64,000 bases of DNA from Cladopsammia gracilis (lineage: Eukaryota; Cnidaria; Anthozoa; Scleractinia; Dendrophylliidae). This document shows positions 54,641 through 64,000 of the stretch, piece after piece. How positions within the stretch are numbered: position 1 is the stretch's first letter; each line of letters starts with the position of its first letter. The translations under genes were made by a program, and so were the position numbers. Below the pieces are notes generated by a model. It did no database searches and was not told the DNA's origin. It worked only from the letters and a program-made list of their open reading frames with translations. Location: assembly GCA_022457155.1 (NCBI GenBank), contig JAJGOT010000113.1:124001-188000 (forward strand). The letters run 5' to 3'.

Positions 54641-54688
54641 ATACTTCGTATTTAGATGCAACCGTTCCAGTTTCTTTGCAATTTGGTT

Positions 54689-55170
54689 GGACCACATTTA
54701 GTACAACAAAACACAAATATGCGACGAGAGAGGCATGAAAATAGAACGCTTTTTTTTCCAATTTGATAGCTTTTTCTGATAAATGACCACAACTGGCTTC
54801 TCATTGGCTAAAATTAATTGCCAAATCGCTTAAGCTACCTGCTTTCGTGCCTTAAATTTAACGAGAGTTCAATTCAATTGAGCTGTCTCGCTTTAATAAC
54901 TTTAAGCGAGTTGAAAAGCAACTCTTTTCACGAAATTTCCGGTTGTCACTCGCTAATCGACCACATCTAGTACAACAAGACGCAAATATGCGACGAGAAA
55001 GGCATGAAAATAGAACGCGTGCTTTATCTCCGATTTGACAGCCTTGTCGGATAAATGACCACAACTGGCTTCTCATTGGCTAAAATTAATTGCTGACTCG
55101 CTTTCCTGCCTTAACTTTAAGCAACTTTTCACGAGATGTCCGGTTGTCACTCGCTAAGCGACTTCACTTT
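54689..55170 (+). repeat. Tandem duplication, period ~272 bp, two copies
   Basis: GACCACAT(T/C)TAGTACAACAA, ATATGCGACGAGA, GACCACAACTGGCTTCTCAT and GTTGTCACTCGCTAA blocks repeat in order about 272 bp apart. The second copy is shortened at its end. Confidence 0.75.
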
Positions 55171-55905
55171 AATATATTTTAAAACATCGATCATTCATAT
55201 ATTCCATAGGGCCTGGTCTGTTAAATGTTGTTTGATGTTTGATATTTTTCTTGTAATTTATTCAGATGTGGATCGGCTGAAATATCTCTGTTTTCCGTTT
55301 TTCGATTAGTGGTACGTCTGTTAGCGTTAAGTGGCAGTCCCGCTAAAAGCGGTCCGCTCGATTTCGCGACCAAAAATAGTTTTCCTTTATTTTTTGCTGG
55401 TCAAAAGGCTTTGGTACACGTGTTTGAAATACACAATTCTTTTTTTTTTCAAATTCTTTATTTTCGCCCTGCTACAACTGAAGCAAGAAACGAATTCAGG
55501 CCGTCTCGGCCCTTTCGACGGTACTATAAGAAGCAAGGGCTGACAACTCCGTAAAAAAAGTAACGCAACAAACCGAAAGTTTAAATGCAACTGCGGATAG
55601 GTATTTCGCCGTTATTGCGGATCGTCACCACAGTGTAGCAACAAGTTCGAGTAACTAACCTGACTGAGTTAGCACTTTCAAAAATGTCCACTTGGTTTTA
55701 AACTCCGGATATGACCCTGTCCACGTGTACAGCTTATGCCATACACAATGAACAAAACAGTTGAGAAAATCATGCCACTATTGCAAAACTATCTGCCAGA
55801 GAGAACATGGCCAAACCATGTGAAAAAAATGACGCAACACAACGGATGTTTCTACGTAGCGCGCCTCTCAAAAACCATCAATTTTAGTCTCCCGATCACC
55901 GTCGA
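55171..55905. other. No recognised feature
   Basis: No supported gene or TIR. Confidence 0.35.
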
Positions 55906-56217
55906 AACCCGGGGGGGGGGGGACTCCCATATGAACGGGGCGGGGATGCTCGTCGTCTCGCTTAGGGGTGTAAATTTCGGATTTTGGTCTCGCTTAGGGT
56001 GTTCTGGGCAAAACGCCATTATATTTTGCCGTCAAAGTCTCGTTTAGGGTTGCACGCGAAGAAACATTAATATAATACATTTGTCTGTGTTTAAAAATGG
56101 TCTCTTTTAGGGGTCAACAAAAGCTTGAGCCACACCCAGATTGGTCTCCTTTAGGGGTTAAATTCAAAATTTGCAACGGGCATCCCCGCCCCTTTCATAT
56201 GGGAGTCTCCCCCCGAG
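55906..56217. mobile_element. TIR element with G-tract ends (GACTCCCATATGAA)
   Basis: CCGGGGGGGGGGGGACTCCC at the left pairs with GGGAGTCTCCCCCC at the right, and GGGGCGGGGATGC with GCATCCCCGCCCC. GGTCTC(G/C)(C/T)TTAGGG(T/G) recurs about five times inside in one direction. About 310 bp. Confidence 0.7.
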
Positions 56218-56224
56218 CGTCGGT

Positions 56225-56615
56225 GGTGGGGGTGTTTCGCTGGGACCTAAGAACCTCTACCCCATCTCAGATTTAAAATTTCTATTTTTGCTACCCCATC
56301 TCAGACCATACAGTTAAATTTGGTAAAAGGCTCTTTATACAAAAAAGGGGTTTGTTTACAAAAATTGACAGAATTAGGCGTCAAACCCATACTCGCTCAT
56401 TGAATCGACTTCTACAGGCACGGTTCCAGATGAAAAATGTACCGGAAAAAAATGACAAAACACTTAATTCGAAAATTGAACGGAAAAGTATACCCCATCT
56501 CAGACTTAGTGGGCAAAACTAAGACCCCATCTCAGACCCAGAAGGTCAAAAACCCGACCCCATCCAGCGGCACATACCCGTATAACTTATATATGGGAGA
56601 TCCCCCCCGGATTTT
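56225..56615. mobile_element. Element with directional CCCCATCTCAGAC repeats
   Basis: ACCCCATCTCAGA occurs about four times in one direction. The right end CCAGCGGCACATACCCGTAT...TATGGGAGATCCCCCCC matches the right end of the element at 57,040-57,365. Confidence 0.6.
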
Positions 56616-57039
56616 TTTAGGTACTGCTAATTAGTATAAAGTTAAAATTTGGGTACACGGCAGTTAATTTGGGATAATTCAGATCATTTGGAACCTATTT
56701 ACGCATCTCTTTTCAAGCTAGCGATGCAAACATCTTAGTCATATAAGAAGGATACAAAAAAAAAAAAACTTTTCTCTTTGCCTCTGGGCACAAGTCATGA
56801 AATGTTTTCTTATTGCTGAAGGGCCAGTAATAGATTGGAAGTCCGATGATCGGATTTCACCGTGCAGCCTCGTCACATAATTTGTTGAATTTTAAGTCAA
56901 AATTTACATTTCTTGAATCAGTTTTTCACTTCCTAATGTAACATTGCCTTGTATTTATTGTATTTGAAGCGCACAAAACGTTCAAATCACGTTCACCGAT
57001 TTTTCATATCCAAAACATCATCACCATAGGACAAAAAAG
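56616..57039. other. No recognised feature
   Basis: No supported gene or TIR. Confidence 0.35.
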
Positions 57040-57365
57040 AAACGAAAATGCCTCGACCCTGTGTAGAACAACACCCTCTATTTTAGGACCCTGTCTAGGA
57101 CACGACTCGTGCGTGGTTATTAATCTGAGCTTTAAAAAAATAGTAGACGGATCTGAAACTAAAACGACTTCACCTTCGCATGAATATGCTAATCACGACA
57201 AGGGAAGTCACCACAAGCACTACGTTAACTGGAACCATACCCTGTTTAGGACAGACTTGCGTTAAATTATATACCCTGTTCAGGACAAAAATACCAAAAA
57301 CCATACCCTGTCCAGCGGCACGTCCCCGTATAGGTCATATAAGGGAGTACCCCCCCCCCCCCCCC
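57040..57365. mobile_element. Element with directional ACCCTGT(C/T)(C/T)AGGACA repeats
   Basis: The ACCCTGT...AGGACA unit recurs about five times in one direction. The right end CCAGCGGCACGTCCCCGTAT...AGGGAGTAC runs into C16 (57,350-57,365). Same build as the element at 56,225 with a different internal unit. Confidence 0.6.
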
Positions 57366-58400
57366 GCGCCGGGTCACGCTCATACAAAGCCTTTGAGCGG
57401 ACAGCAAACTTTGTCTGAGTCACGCACCCCTTCAGTTCACAAAATACTAAATAAGCTTATAACATGTGAGCCATAACATCTTTAACAAATGCATTACAAG
57501 TTATCTCAATTATAAGCATCCTTGACCTGACCTCGGTCAAAGTGATTGTTGACATAAAGATCATGTTCTATTTCTCATTTAATTAAAGTTGAAGTTTTCC
57601 AGCCTGTGTCATTCAAAATTGATTATGCTTTTAGCAGCAAATCTTATCACTGAAAGAACAATGAACGATAGAAGAAAATCACGTTTCATTAATGTTTCAT
57701 GTACAATGTAATTGCTCACCTCAAATTCTCTCTTCTCGGGGCGTTATGTTATCACATAAATCATCCTTTTTTCCCAACAGACTAGAGATCCCAACGGCTT
57801 GGTTATTGGAAACGGTCCCATCAGCATAATTCGTTGAAATATCAGATTGCAAATGATCAATATGATTCAACAAAATTGAGGGAATACTTTCCCAAATTCT
57901 GCATGTATTACAAAGCAGAAAGTTTTCCACTAATTTAGGCTGCTCTATCTAGTGTAGAAACTCTCTTCTCTGCAGAATCGAGACATCTTTGTTCTCGCGC
58001 TTCGCGCTCGTGTCTCGCGCTACGCGCTCACGCCCCAAAACCCACTTGAGCGCCCCCGACCGAGAAGAATGGCTCGTTTTAGGCGTATTTGTCTCATTCA
58101 ATACAGGCCGTAAAAATCACTTCAGGCCGGATTCTCGCTATGTCATTCCGGCTATAATTTTTCGTACGGGTTTGACCCTTTTTAATCAATTAATACCAGC
58201 TACGAAAAGCGCGTGAAGCATTTCTCATAGACAAAGCAAAGACGTTAGAACCACTTGGAATCAACAGACGCGACGAACTTCATTAACTTTCTCATCACTA
58301 GTCAGTTTAGTTTATCACCCGTCAAACCCTTCACCAATCATATTCATTGTTTTTGTTATTTTTTAGTTTTTTCAAAACCACTTGTATAACGGTTTTACAC
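57366..58400. other. No recognised feature
   Basis: Includes a TCTCGCGCT(T/A)CGCGCTC repeat near 57,990-58,030. No gene is supported. Confidence 0.35.
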
Positions 58401-58409
58401 ACTGGAAAA

Positions 58410-58750
58410 TTTGGACCATTTACAGACTTGATAAAATGTCTATAAATCTTGAATTTACAGACTTGGTACTTTCACCCGTTAAAAACAAAATCTCTGTAAA
58501 TTATTTTGACAGACATTTTTTATAGTTTTGTTATCTTGTTCTTTATAAAATGTTTGTAAAATGTTTATAAATTCTAGGAGCTGTATTGAGAGGAAAGACT
58601 GACAATTTACAGACTTTATAAAATCTGTCAACAATGTTTGTAAATCTACTATTTACAAAGATTTTATAATACCTGGCTTCTGATATAAAATGTCTGTAAA
58701 TGGCACTGCGTAATTTTAATTTTAATTCAGTTACCAAATCTCTGTAAATT
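58410..58750. repeat. Degenerate relatives of the 35-bp minisatellite unit
   Basis: TATAAAAT(G/C)T(C/T)TGTAAAT-like and inverted TTTACAGACTT phrases recur irregularly. They share the core of the array at 59,196-59,615. Confidence 0.6.
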
Positions 58751-59195
58751 TATGTGGTCCCCAAGCGCAACATCTAATGACAAACAGAGAATCATAAAAT
58801 CTCTTTAATTTGACACAATCAAAAATAATCTACATCCAGTGTTCACTCACATAATGTAAGAAATTCAAAATACAACCTTTTGGTTCCTAGACCGAGTACT
58901 GAAGCAGGCAAACGACGTTTTCAATGTCGCGGTTCTGTTCTCTGAAACAAATTGCCTTTGAGTGCTAAGATGTAGCCCACTCTTAGCTCTTTTAAATCAT
59001 GCATTTACTTTCTATCTGATTTAATTACAGATAAAGGGTATTTTTGTAGTTTTTAGTATAATCCCGTATAGATCATGAATTTAGTTAGATAATTCAATTT
59101 AGTTAAGTAATTAATCTATTGTTGTTTAAGGCTCGACAGAAAAGCATGTATTATGAATTGACACCGCGTACGATAAATAAAGTTTACCTACCTAA

Positions 59196-59615
59196 CGGAG
59201 CATTATAAAATATCTGTAAATTGACGCAACCGGGGATAATAAAATCTCTGTAAATTGACACAAACGGGGCATTATAAAATCTCTGTAAATTGACACAAAC
59301 GGGGCATTACAAAATCTCTGTAAATTGACGCAAACGGGGCATTATAAAATCTCTGTAAATTGACACAAACGGGGCATTATAAAATCTCTGTAAATTGACG
59401 CAAACGGGGCATTATAAAATCTCTGTAAATTGACGCAAACGGGGCATTATAAAATCTCTGTAAATTGACCCAAACGGGGCATTATAAAATCTCTGTAAAT
59501 TGACACAAACGGGGCATAATAAAATCTCTGTAAATTGACGCAAACGGGGCACTATAAAATCTCCGTAAATTGACGCAAACGCGGCGTTATAAAATTTCTG
59601 TCATTTCACGCAAAC
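59196..59615. repeat. 35-bp minisatellite, 12 units
   Basis: Unit GGGGCATTATAAAATCTCTG plus TAAATTGACRCAAAC, strict 35-bp period, with most variation at one A/G position (GACACAAAC or GACGCAAAC). Edges are degenerate. Confidence 0.9.
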
Positions 59616-60111
59616 TATTTTTTTAGTGAAGAAGGCATTTTACTCGATATTTTGAGTTAGTTTACTTAAAATTTGACTTAAATATTTAATCCAACACAGT
59701 GAGTTGAAACAACACCTTATTTTTGCTCTTATTTTTGAGAAAATCAAGTGGAAGTCACTTTTACTCAAACATACGATTAAATACTTACTCACCGCAAGAA
59801 GTAATTGTTTCTCACTCAAATTCAGACATGAGTTAATTCTTAAAGTGAGTTGCAACAACTCTTTCTTTTTAGTGTAACAGTCCGACATCTACTCAAATGT
59901 GAGCAAAAGCACACTCATAAGAGATTGCCGCTTCGCGCCGGCGAGAGCGGGGAAAAAAAGTATCATTGAAAGAAAAAAAGCTATATTTTAAAATACAAGA
60001 CACAGTTTAGTCTCATGTACCATTTGGATCACAAATCTTTACTTCACATGTCAATGAAAAAGTTAAAACCAGTGAGGAGCACTGTACAGCTGACACACTG
60101 AGCATTTTAAT
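59616..60111. other. No recognised feature
   Basis: No supported gene or repeat. Confidence 0.35.
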
Positions 60112-61740
60112 AGCGGAGCACTCGTCAGGCCGAAGGCCAGGCTGCGCAGCCCCATCATAGAACCAGAGAACCAAAGAACCCATGCCCGTCATTTTTCATG
60201 GTCATGGCTAGCGGATTGTTTCGCGGGCGCGTTGTGTGCCCACCGTCGCGCAGGGCTAACTCGCGGGCGCGTATACCGCGTATATCATTCGGGATCTTTG
60301 CAATTTCACGTCACCTGGGAAAACACTGCTGTGCTTCGCGGAGAAAACCGTTTTAATGAAAGTCGTTATTCTCTTGCATTTTTTCACGGTTTGCTACTCA
60401 AGACGGATACTAATTAAAGGATACTCAGAAGCCGCTATAGTGGAAATAGAATAGCTTTCAGAGAAAAAATCTTGCTTCGAGGATGGGAGCAATGCGGGAA
60501 GATGTTTGTCACTTCGGGTTTCAGAACTGAAGAAGCGGAGATTTAACAATTTCCAAGCAGTGGAGGGACTTCAAAGTAAAACAAAATACATTTTTCGATG
60601 AGAATTTATGTTGATATCAATCTGTGATTGACTTTTTCTTTGTGTTCTCGCTAGTTTTTGAGAATTGTTTATAACACGCGCTCAATTAAATTCAGTTGTT
60701 TTGATTTCTTTCATCGGAGAAATCTCGGCTTCGATGAGCTCTTAATGGTTCGCGTTTTGCTTTTAAGCATAAACTTTTCGAGATTTGTGTATTTTTTGCA
60801 ATTTTGATTTCCAAATCAGTTACTCGGACAATTTTTTTTTTATAAGCAGCAGGTGTATTTTATTTGGAAATTAGTCGTACTAGTTATTCTAGATAACTTT
60901 TGTACGGTCTAAATGTACTGTGCAAACGGTCGCGTAAGTCTGTTTTTGAGAATAACTAAAATTAAAAGATAGTCCGGTCGTCAATTTTATTCTGTGCTTC
61001 CGACCTTTCACCTCATTTAAGGACGTTCGCGCCAAATGTTTATGCGCATCCTTACTGCGCACGCAATTCATGTCGAAACGTCATGCACGAGCGCGCGTGC
61101 AAAGGAAGAAATCTATTCACATGAAGGGATGGCAGCCATTGCGTTAACTTTGCTTCGATTTAACTCGCTTGGATGGTCGGTGACCCCTATTTTTTTTCTT
61201 CATATATCACTTTCTTTACTGATTATCTACAGTTTGTGAAAAAAGGAAAAAATCTGTCTTGTAGAAGTGTGATTTTTTTTCATTTTTTTATCCACGCGAC
61301 GTCGAATTGCACTCATATCTCAGCTATATGTTGTTTCCGAATGCCCTCTTTAAAGGGTTAACTCATTTAAAGGTTGAAAACAGTTCGAATTATTTACGAA
61401 TCACGCCCACTTAGATAACATTTGAATATAACAGTTTCTCCCCAGCGATTCATCTTTGATATGGTTTAACTAAAAGCCATGGACACCATGTCATGTTACG
61501 AGGACTAACTTTTCAAAAACAAGGTATATTTCTACACACTATATCTCTTAAATCAATTCGGTGACCCCCAATTTTTTTTGCATTTCTGAAATCAGTAACT
61601 CATTATCAGACCGTAGGATACGTTTGAAAAAAATCTGTCTCGTAGACGATTTTCGCGCGAACGTCCTTAAGTTTATCATCGGCTTTCTGTTCAAAGAGCG
61701 ACGCTGTTAGGCTCAGGCTATCTATATATATTATTTTAGC
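60112..61740 (+). repeat. 1.2-kb dispersed repeat, copy 2, with nested insert
   Basis: Starts AGCGGAGCACTCGTCAGGC and follows the order of 50,137-51,390, ending CTGTTAGGCTCAGGCTATCT. It contains a TTAA-flanked element at 61,021-61,666 that copy 1 lacks. Confidence 0.75.
61021..61666. mobile_element. TTAA-flanked TIR element (GGACGTTCGCGC ends)
   Basis: Ends GGACGTTCGCGC and GCGCGAACGTCC, TTAA on both sides (61,017-61,020; 61,667-61,670). The paralogous repeat has a single TTAA at 51,314-51,317, an empty site. 646 bp, no transposase. A truncated relative lies at 36,306-36,490. TTAA duplication suggests mobilisation by a piggyBac-type transposase, by inference. Confidence 0.85.
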
Positions 61741-61786
61741 CCCTTTATAGCCTTGCCTAAACAGCTCTTGAAAGAGGTGTTTTTAA

Positions 61787-62491
61787 GGTTACAGTGTACC
61801 TTCGGGGGCGTCTCCAGTATAACAGCTCTAGTGTCTTAAGATTACACTTAACATACCTAAACCCAGATATCAAATTAAAGCTTATAGAGCTGGCTATCTA
61901 AATATAGAAACCATTTGGTAATTAAGTGAATTGTCGAATTTTTTACGACGTCTAAATTCGAACGTCCGAATCAGCTTTAAAACGCTATAACTCAAAGCGA
62001 TTATTGTATTTTGCCTATTTGATTTGTTCTCGGATTTCCGGACACGAAGCGCTAAAAAGTGTCGGCGATTTCCCATATTCAATTGTAGTGAAAAGTTACA
62101 GAATAGGGAGAAAAAAAATGGAATGATCGCACGGAAATGGCTCTTGACGAAAAAGTTTTCGGAATTAAGAAATTCGCCGACAGGTTTTTGTTGATTATAT
62201 GTTAGCCTAGCTTCTGTCCAAATTTGAGGAAAATCGAACAAATTTCCTTTGAGTTGTAGCTTTTTAAAGTGTCCCCAACAAGCGAAAAATTAACTTTGAG
62301 AAAGCAGCGCTTAATAAAACATATCGCTTCATAAACAAACTCCGCCCACAAAAGTTATACTGTCATTTCTCCGTCAATTTTCACTATTTTTCGATAGTTT
62401 TTTTTGAATGAAAGTTCATTCTGTAAACTTTATTTTGACGCCAAAAAAAAAAAAATTCGATAAATTTTCGATCTGAAGGTACACTGTAACC
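61787..62491. mobile_element. TTAA-flanked TIR element (GGTTACAGTGTACCTTC ends)
   Basis: The 17-bp ends are exactly inverted, TTAA on both sides (61,783-61,786; 62,492-62,495). 705 bp. A 115-codon minus-strand frame (61,894-62,241) has no recognisable domain and I do not call it. Different TIR from its neighbour at 61,021. Confidence 0.8.
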
Positions 62492-62495
62492 TTAA

Positions 62496-64000
62496 AGCCT
62501 GGATTTTCCTGGAACTGAAATAGGAATGATTTCCGAAGAACGAGAGAATCAAAAGAAGTGCATCGAAAAAGCTGTAAGTGAGCTGAAAAAAAAAAAATGG
62601 TAAATAAAATAACTGAAATAAATCAAAAGCAATCATCAAAACAAATTTTCCGCCAGGCCGTTCGACCGAGAGGTCTTGGGTGCGAATCATGCGCAGGAGA
62701 GTCATTCCCGGCGGGCAGTTCGTGTTTTTGCCCCCTTTTTTCAACGAACTTCCCTGCTCGCTTTCAGCTCTCAAAACGTTAACTTCACGACTTGCTTTGA
62801 AAAGATAACTTGTGGTTTGAGACTTTTTCTCGTTCCAAGGTTTGTGAATAAGCTGCATGCAATGTTTTTACAACATATCAACGATCGCTATGCATACAAT
62901 TGCTTCCAACCTACAGTACAAGCATCATCGTCAGGTCAAGTTTGACCGCCATATGGATTAGTTCTTTAATGCTACACCAATTCAAGCGCTTCATTCTTGC
63001 TGCCCTTGTGATCCCAAAGGTACGTAAGCTTACGTTAACAATGTAAACCAGTTTAAAGATTATTTTTGGCTGCCATTACTGAATTTCAGCGTTCTGTCTT
63101 GGTGACTGTACGGGCTCACAGTCCCTGTCAAGGGATTCCACATTGTATTTTGTTTAGTCTTTTGTTTTTGTCCTTGTGTATCGGTACACCAGGAAAGAAC
63201 CAATTTCATCCTGTTCATTTGAATAATTAGGCTTTTAAGAGACTAAAACTTGAGTTTTAATATTTATTTCAATCTTGCAGTTCTGTTCGAGTGATGTTGA
63301 TTTTTAACATGAAGTACATGTACACTGTACAGTATTATTTTCTTCTTATTTGCGTTCATGCTTATGCACTAGTCAGTGGAAAGCCCTGCACCATCATACC
63401 CGGGGAATGCTGGGGCATCAGCAGGGCATTTGAGCGAAATTAGACTGCCTCTGTTGCCCCGGTATGCGGAACTTTCGATAACATTAGGCTCAAGTTTCAC
63501 TGACCGGGGACCATTAGTGGGGCTTTGGCAGGGATTTGCATCTGACGCCACAGAGAACACTGGGAATCCATACGACAAGGGCCTCAAAAACAAATTATTT
63601 TTAGTGCTAGGAATAAAAATGGTTAAATTTGTGGTACGAATATTGTCTATACGAAGAATGAAACAAAACCTGCCAATACAGCTCACTGATATAATTACAC
63701 ACTCAGTGATAAATTAGTTCTTTTTCACCGCGGGTATTGTCCAAAAAAGTCGGGAAGGAAGATAAAGCACTGGTGGCAGAGTATAAAACACAGTCTTCAG
63801 TTTAAATAAATACATGTATGGTATTTAACATCAAGTATCAACGTGAAGACACAAGTAGAACAAGAAGGACTCGACCAAATCCCAAGTTATCATAATTATG
63901 GGATGCAGACAATCCCATGTGCTTTTCTTTTGGATCTGTTGTGCATGTGCTGTCAAGAAAATATTGATGTAGGCCTGGTGGAGTACATGTATAATGAAAC
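62496..64000. other. No recognised gene
   Basis: A weak tRNA-like phrase (GGTCTTGGGTGCGAATC near 62,682) may be a decayed tRNA-derived element. Two overlapping frames on opposite strands at 63,369-63,717 (105 and 113 codons) have no domain I know. Only one could be real, and I call neither. Confidence 0.35.

Noticed and set aside
63369..63717. Overlapping 105- and 113-codon frames on opposite strands
   Set aside because: No domain, no start context or splice evidence, and both cannot be judged real from sequence alone.

Overview
This window is eukaryotic, AT-rich and intron/repeat-like. I find no intact host protein-coding gene. It is almost wholly transposable elements, their fragments, foldback palindromes and minisatellites. 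The repertoire fits an invertebrate animal: a BEL/Pao LTR retrotransposon, LINE reverse-transcriptase tails, tRNA-derived SINE-like sequences, a Crypton-like tyrosine-recombinase element, a Harbinger-like element with a Myb/SANT-like ORF, a PIF1/Helitron helicase relic, and many short elements with terminal inverted repeats (TIRs). The families look like those of anthozoan cnidarians such as stony corals. That assignment is recognition from memory, not a search result.

Layout. 0-12.7 kb: a row of foldback and TIR elements, including a Harbinger-like element nested in an older inverted-repeat element (6.1-7.3 kb), a 9-bp minisatellite grown inside one arm of a short element (3.3 kb), and several long palindromes. 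12.7-26.3 kb: a nested tower. A BEL/Pao provirus (12,911-26,227, 5-bp target duplication with one mismatch) sits in a copy of a local repeat called R here. Its 5' LTR is split twice: by a 3.76-kb Crypton-like element carrying a 29-copy minisatellite, and by a 2.0-kb TIR element with a TTA duplication that itself holds a MULE-like element (9-bp duplication) and a hAT-like element. A SINE with a 14-bp duplication splits the 3' end of pol. The 3' LTR preserves the uninterrupted sequence, so the LTR insertions are defined almost to the base.

26.3-34.3 kb: tandem ~1.14-kb R units, with a further copy at 48.7-49.5 kb. Each of five units carries a short conserved block (45-57 bp, mostly 53) between an acceptor-like AG and a donor-like GTGAGTAC or GTAAGTAC. 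One unit is split by a 3-kb block, itself a tandem duplication. A truncated LINE ends the array. 34.3-48.5 kb: scattered TIR elements, two twin 255-bp elements, two copies of a TTAA-flanked element, a tRNA-like module that lies inverted between two otherwise colinear repeats, and a second LINE relic. 49.9-51.8 kb and 60.1-61.8 kb: copies of a 1.2-kb repeat; the first pair is joined to arrays of a 51-bp hairpin-containing repeat. 52.7-64 kb: a helicase relic, three GC-tract-ended elements, a 35-bp minisatellite and two TTAA-flanked elements.

The parts do not form a pathway. The window reads as a record of successive insertions. The most interesting item is the repeated exon-like block in the R units: its surroundings resemble either a duplicated small exon or a spliced-leader/snRNA-type gene, and only RNA data can decide.
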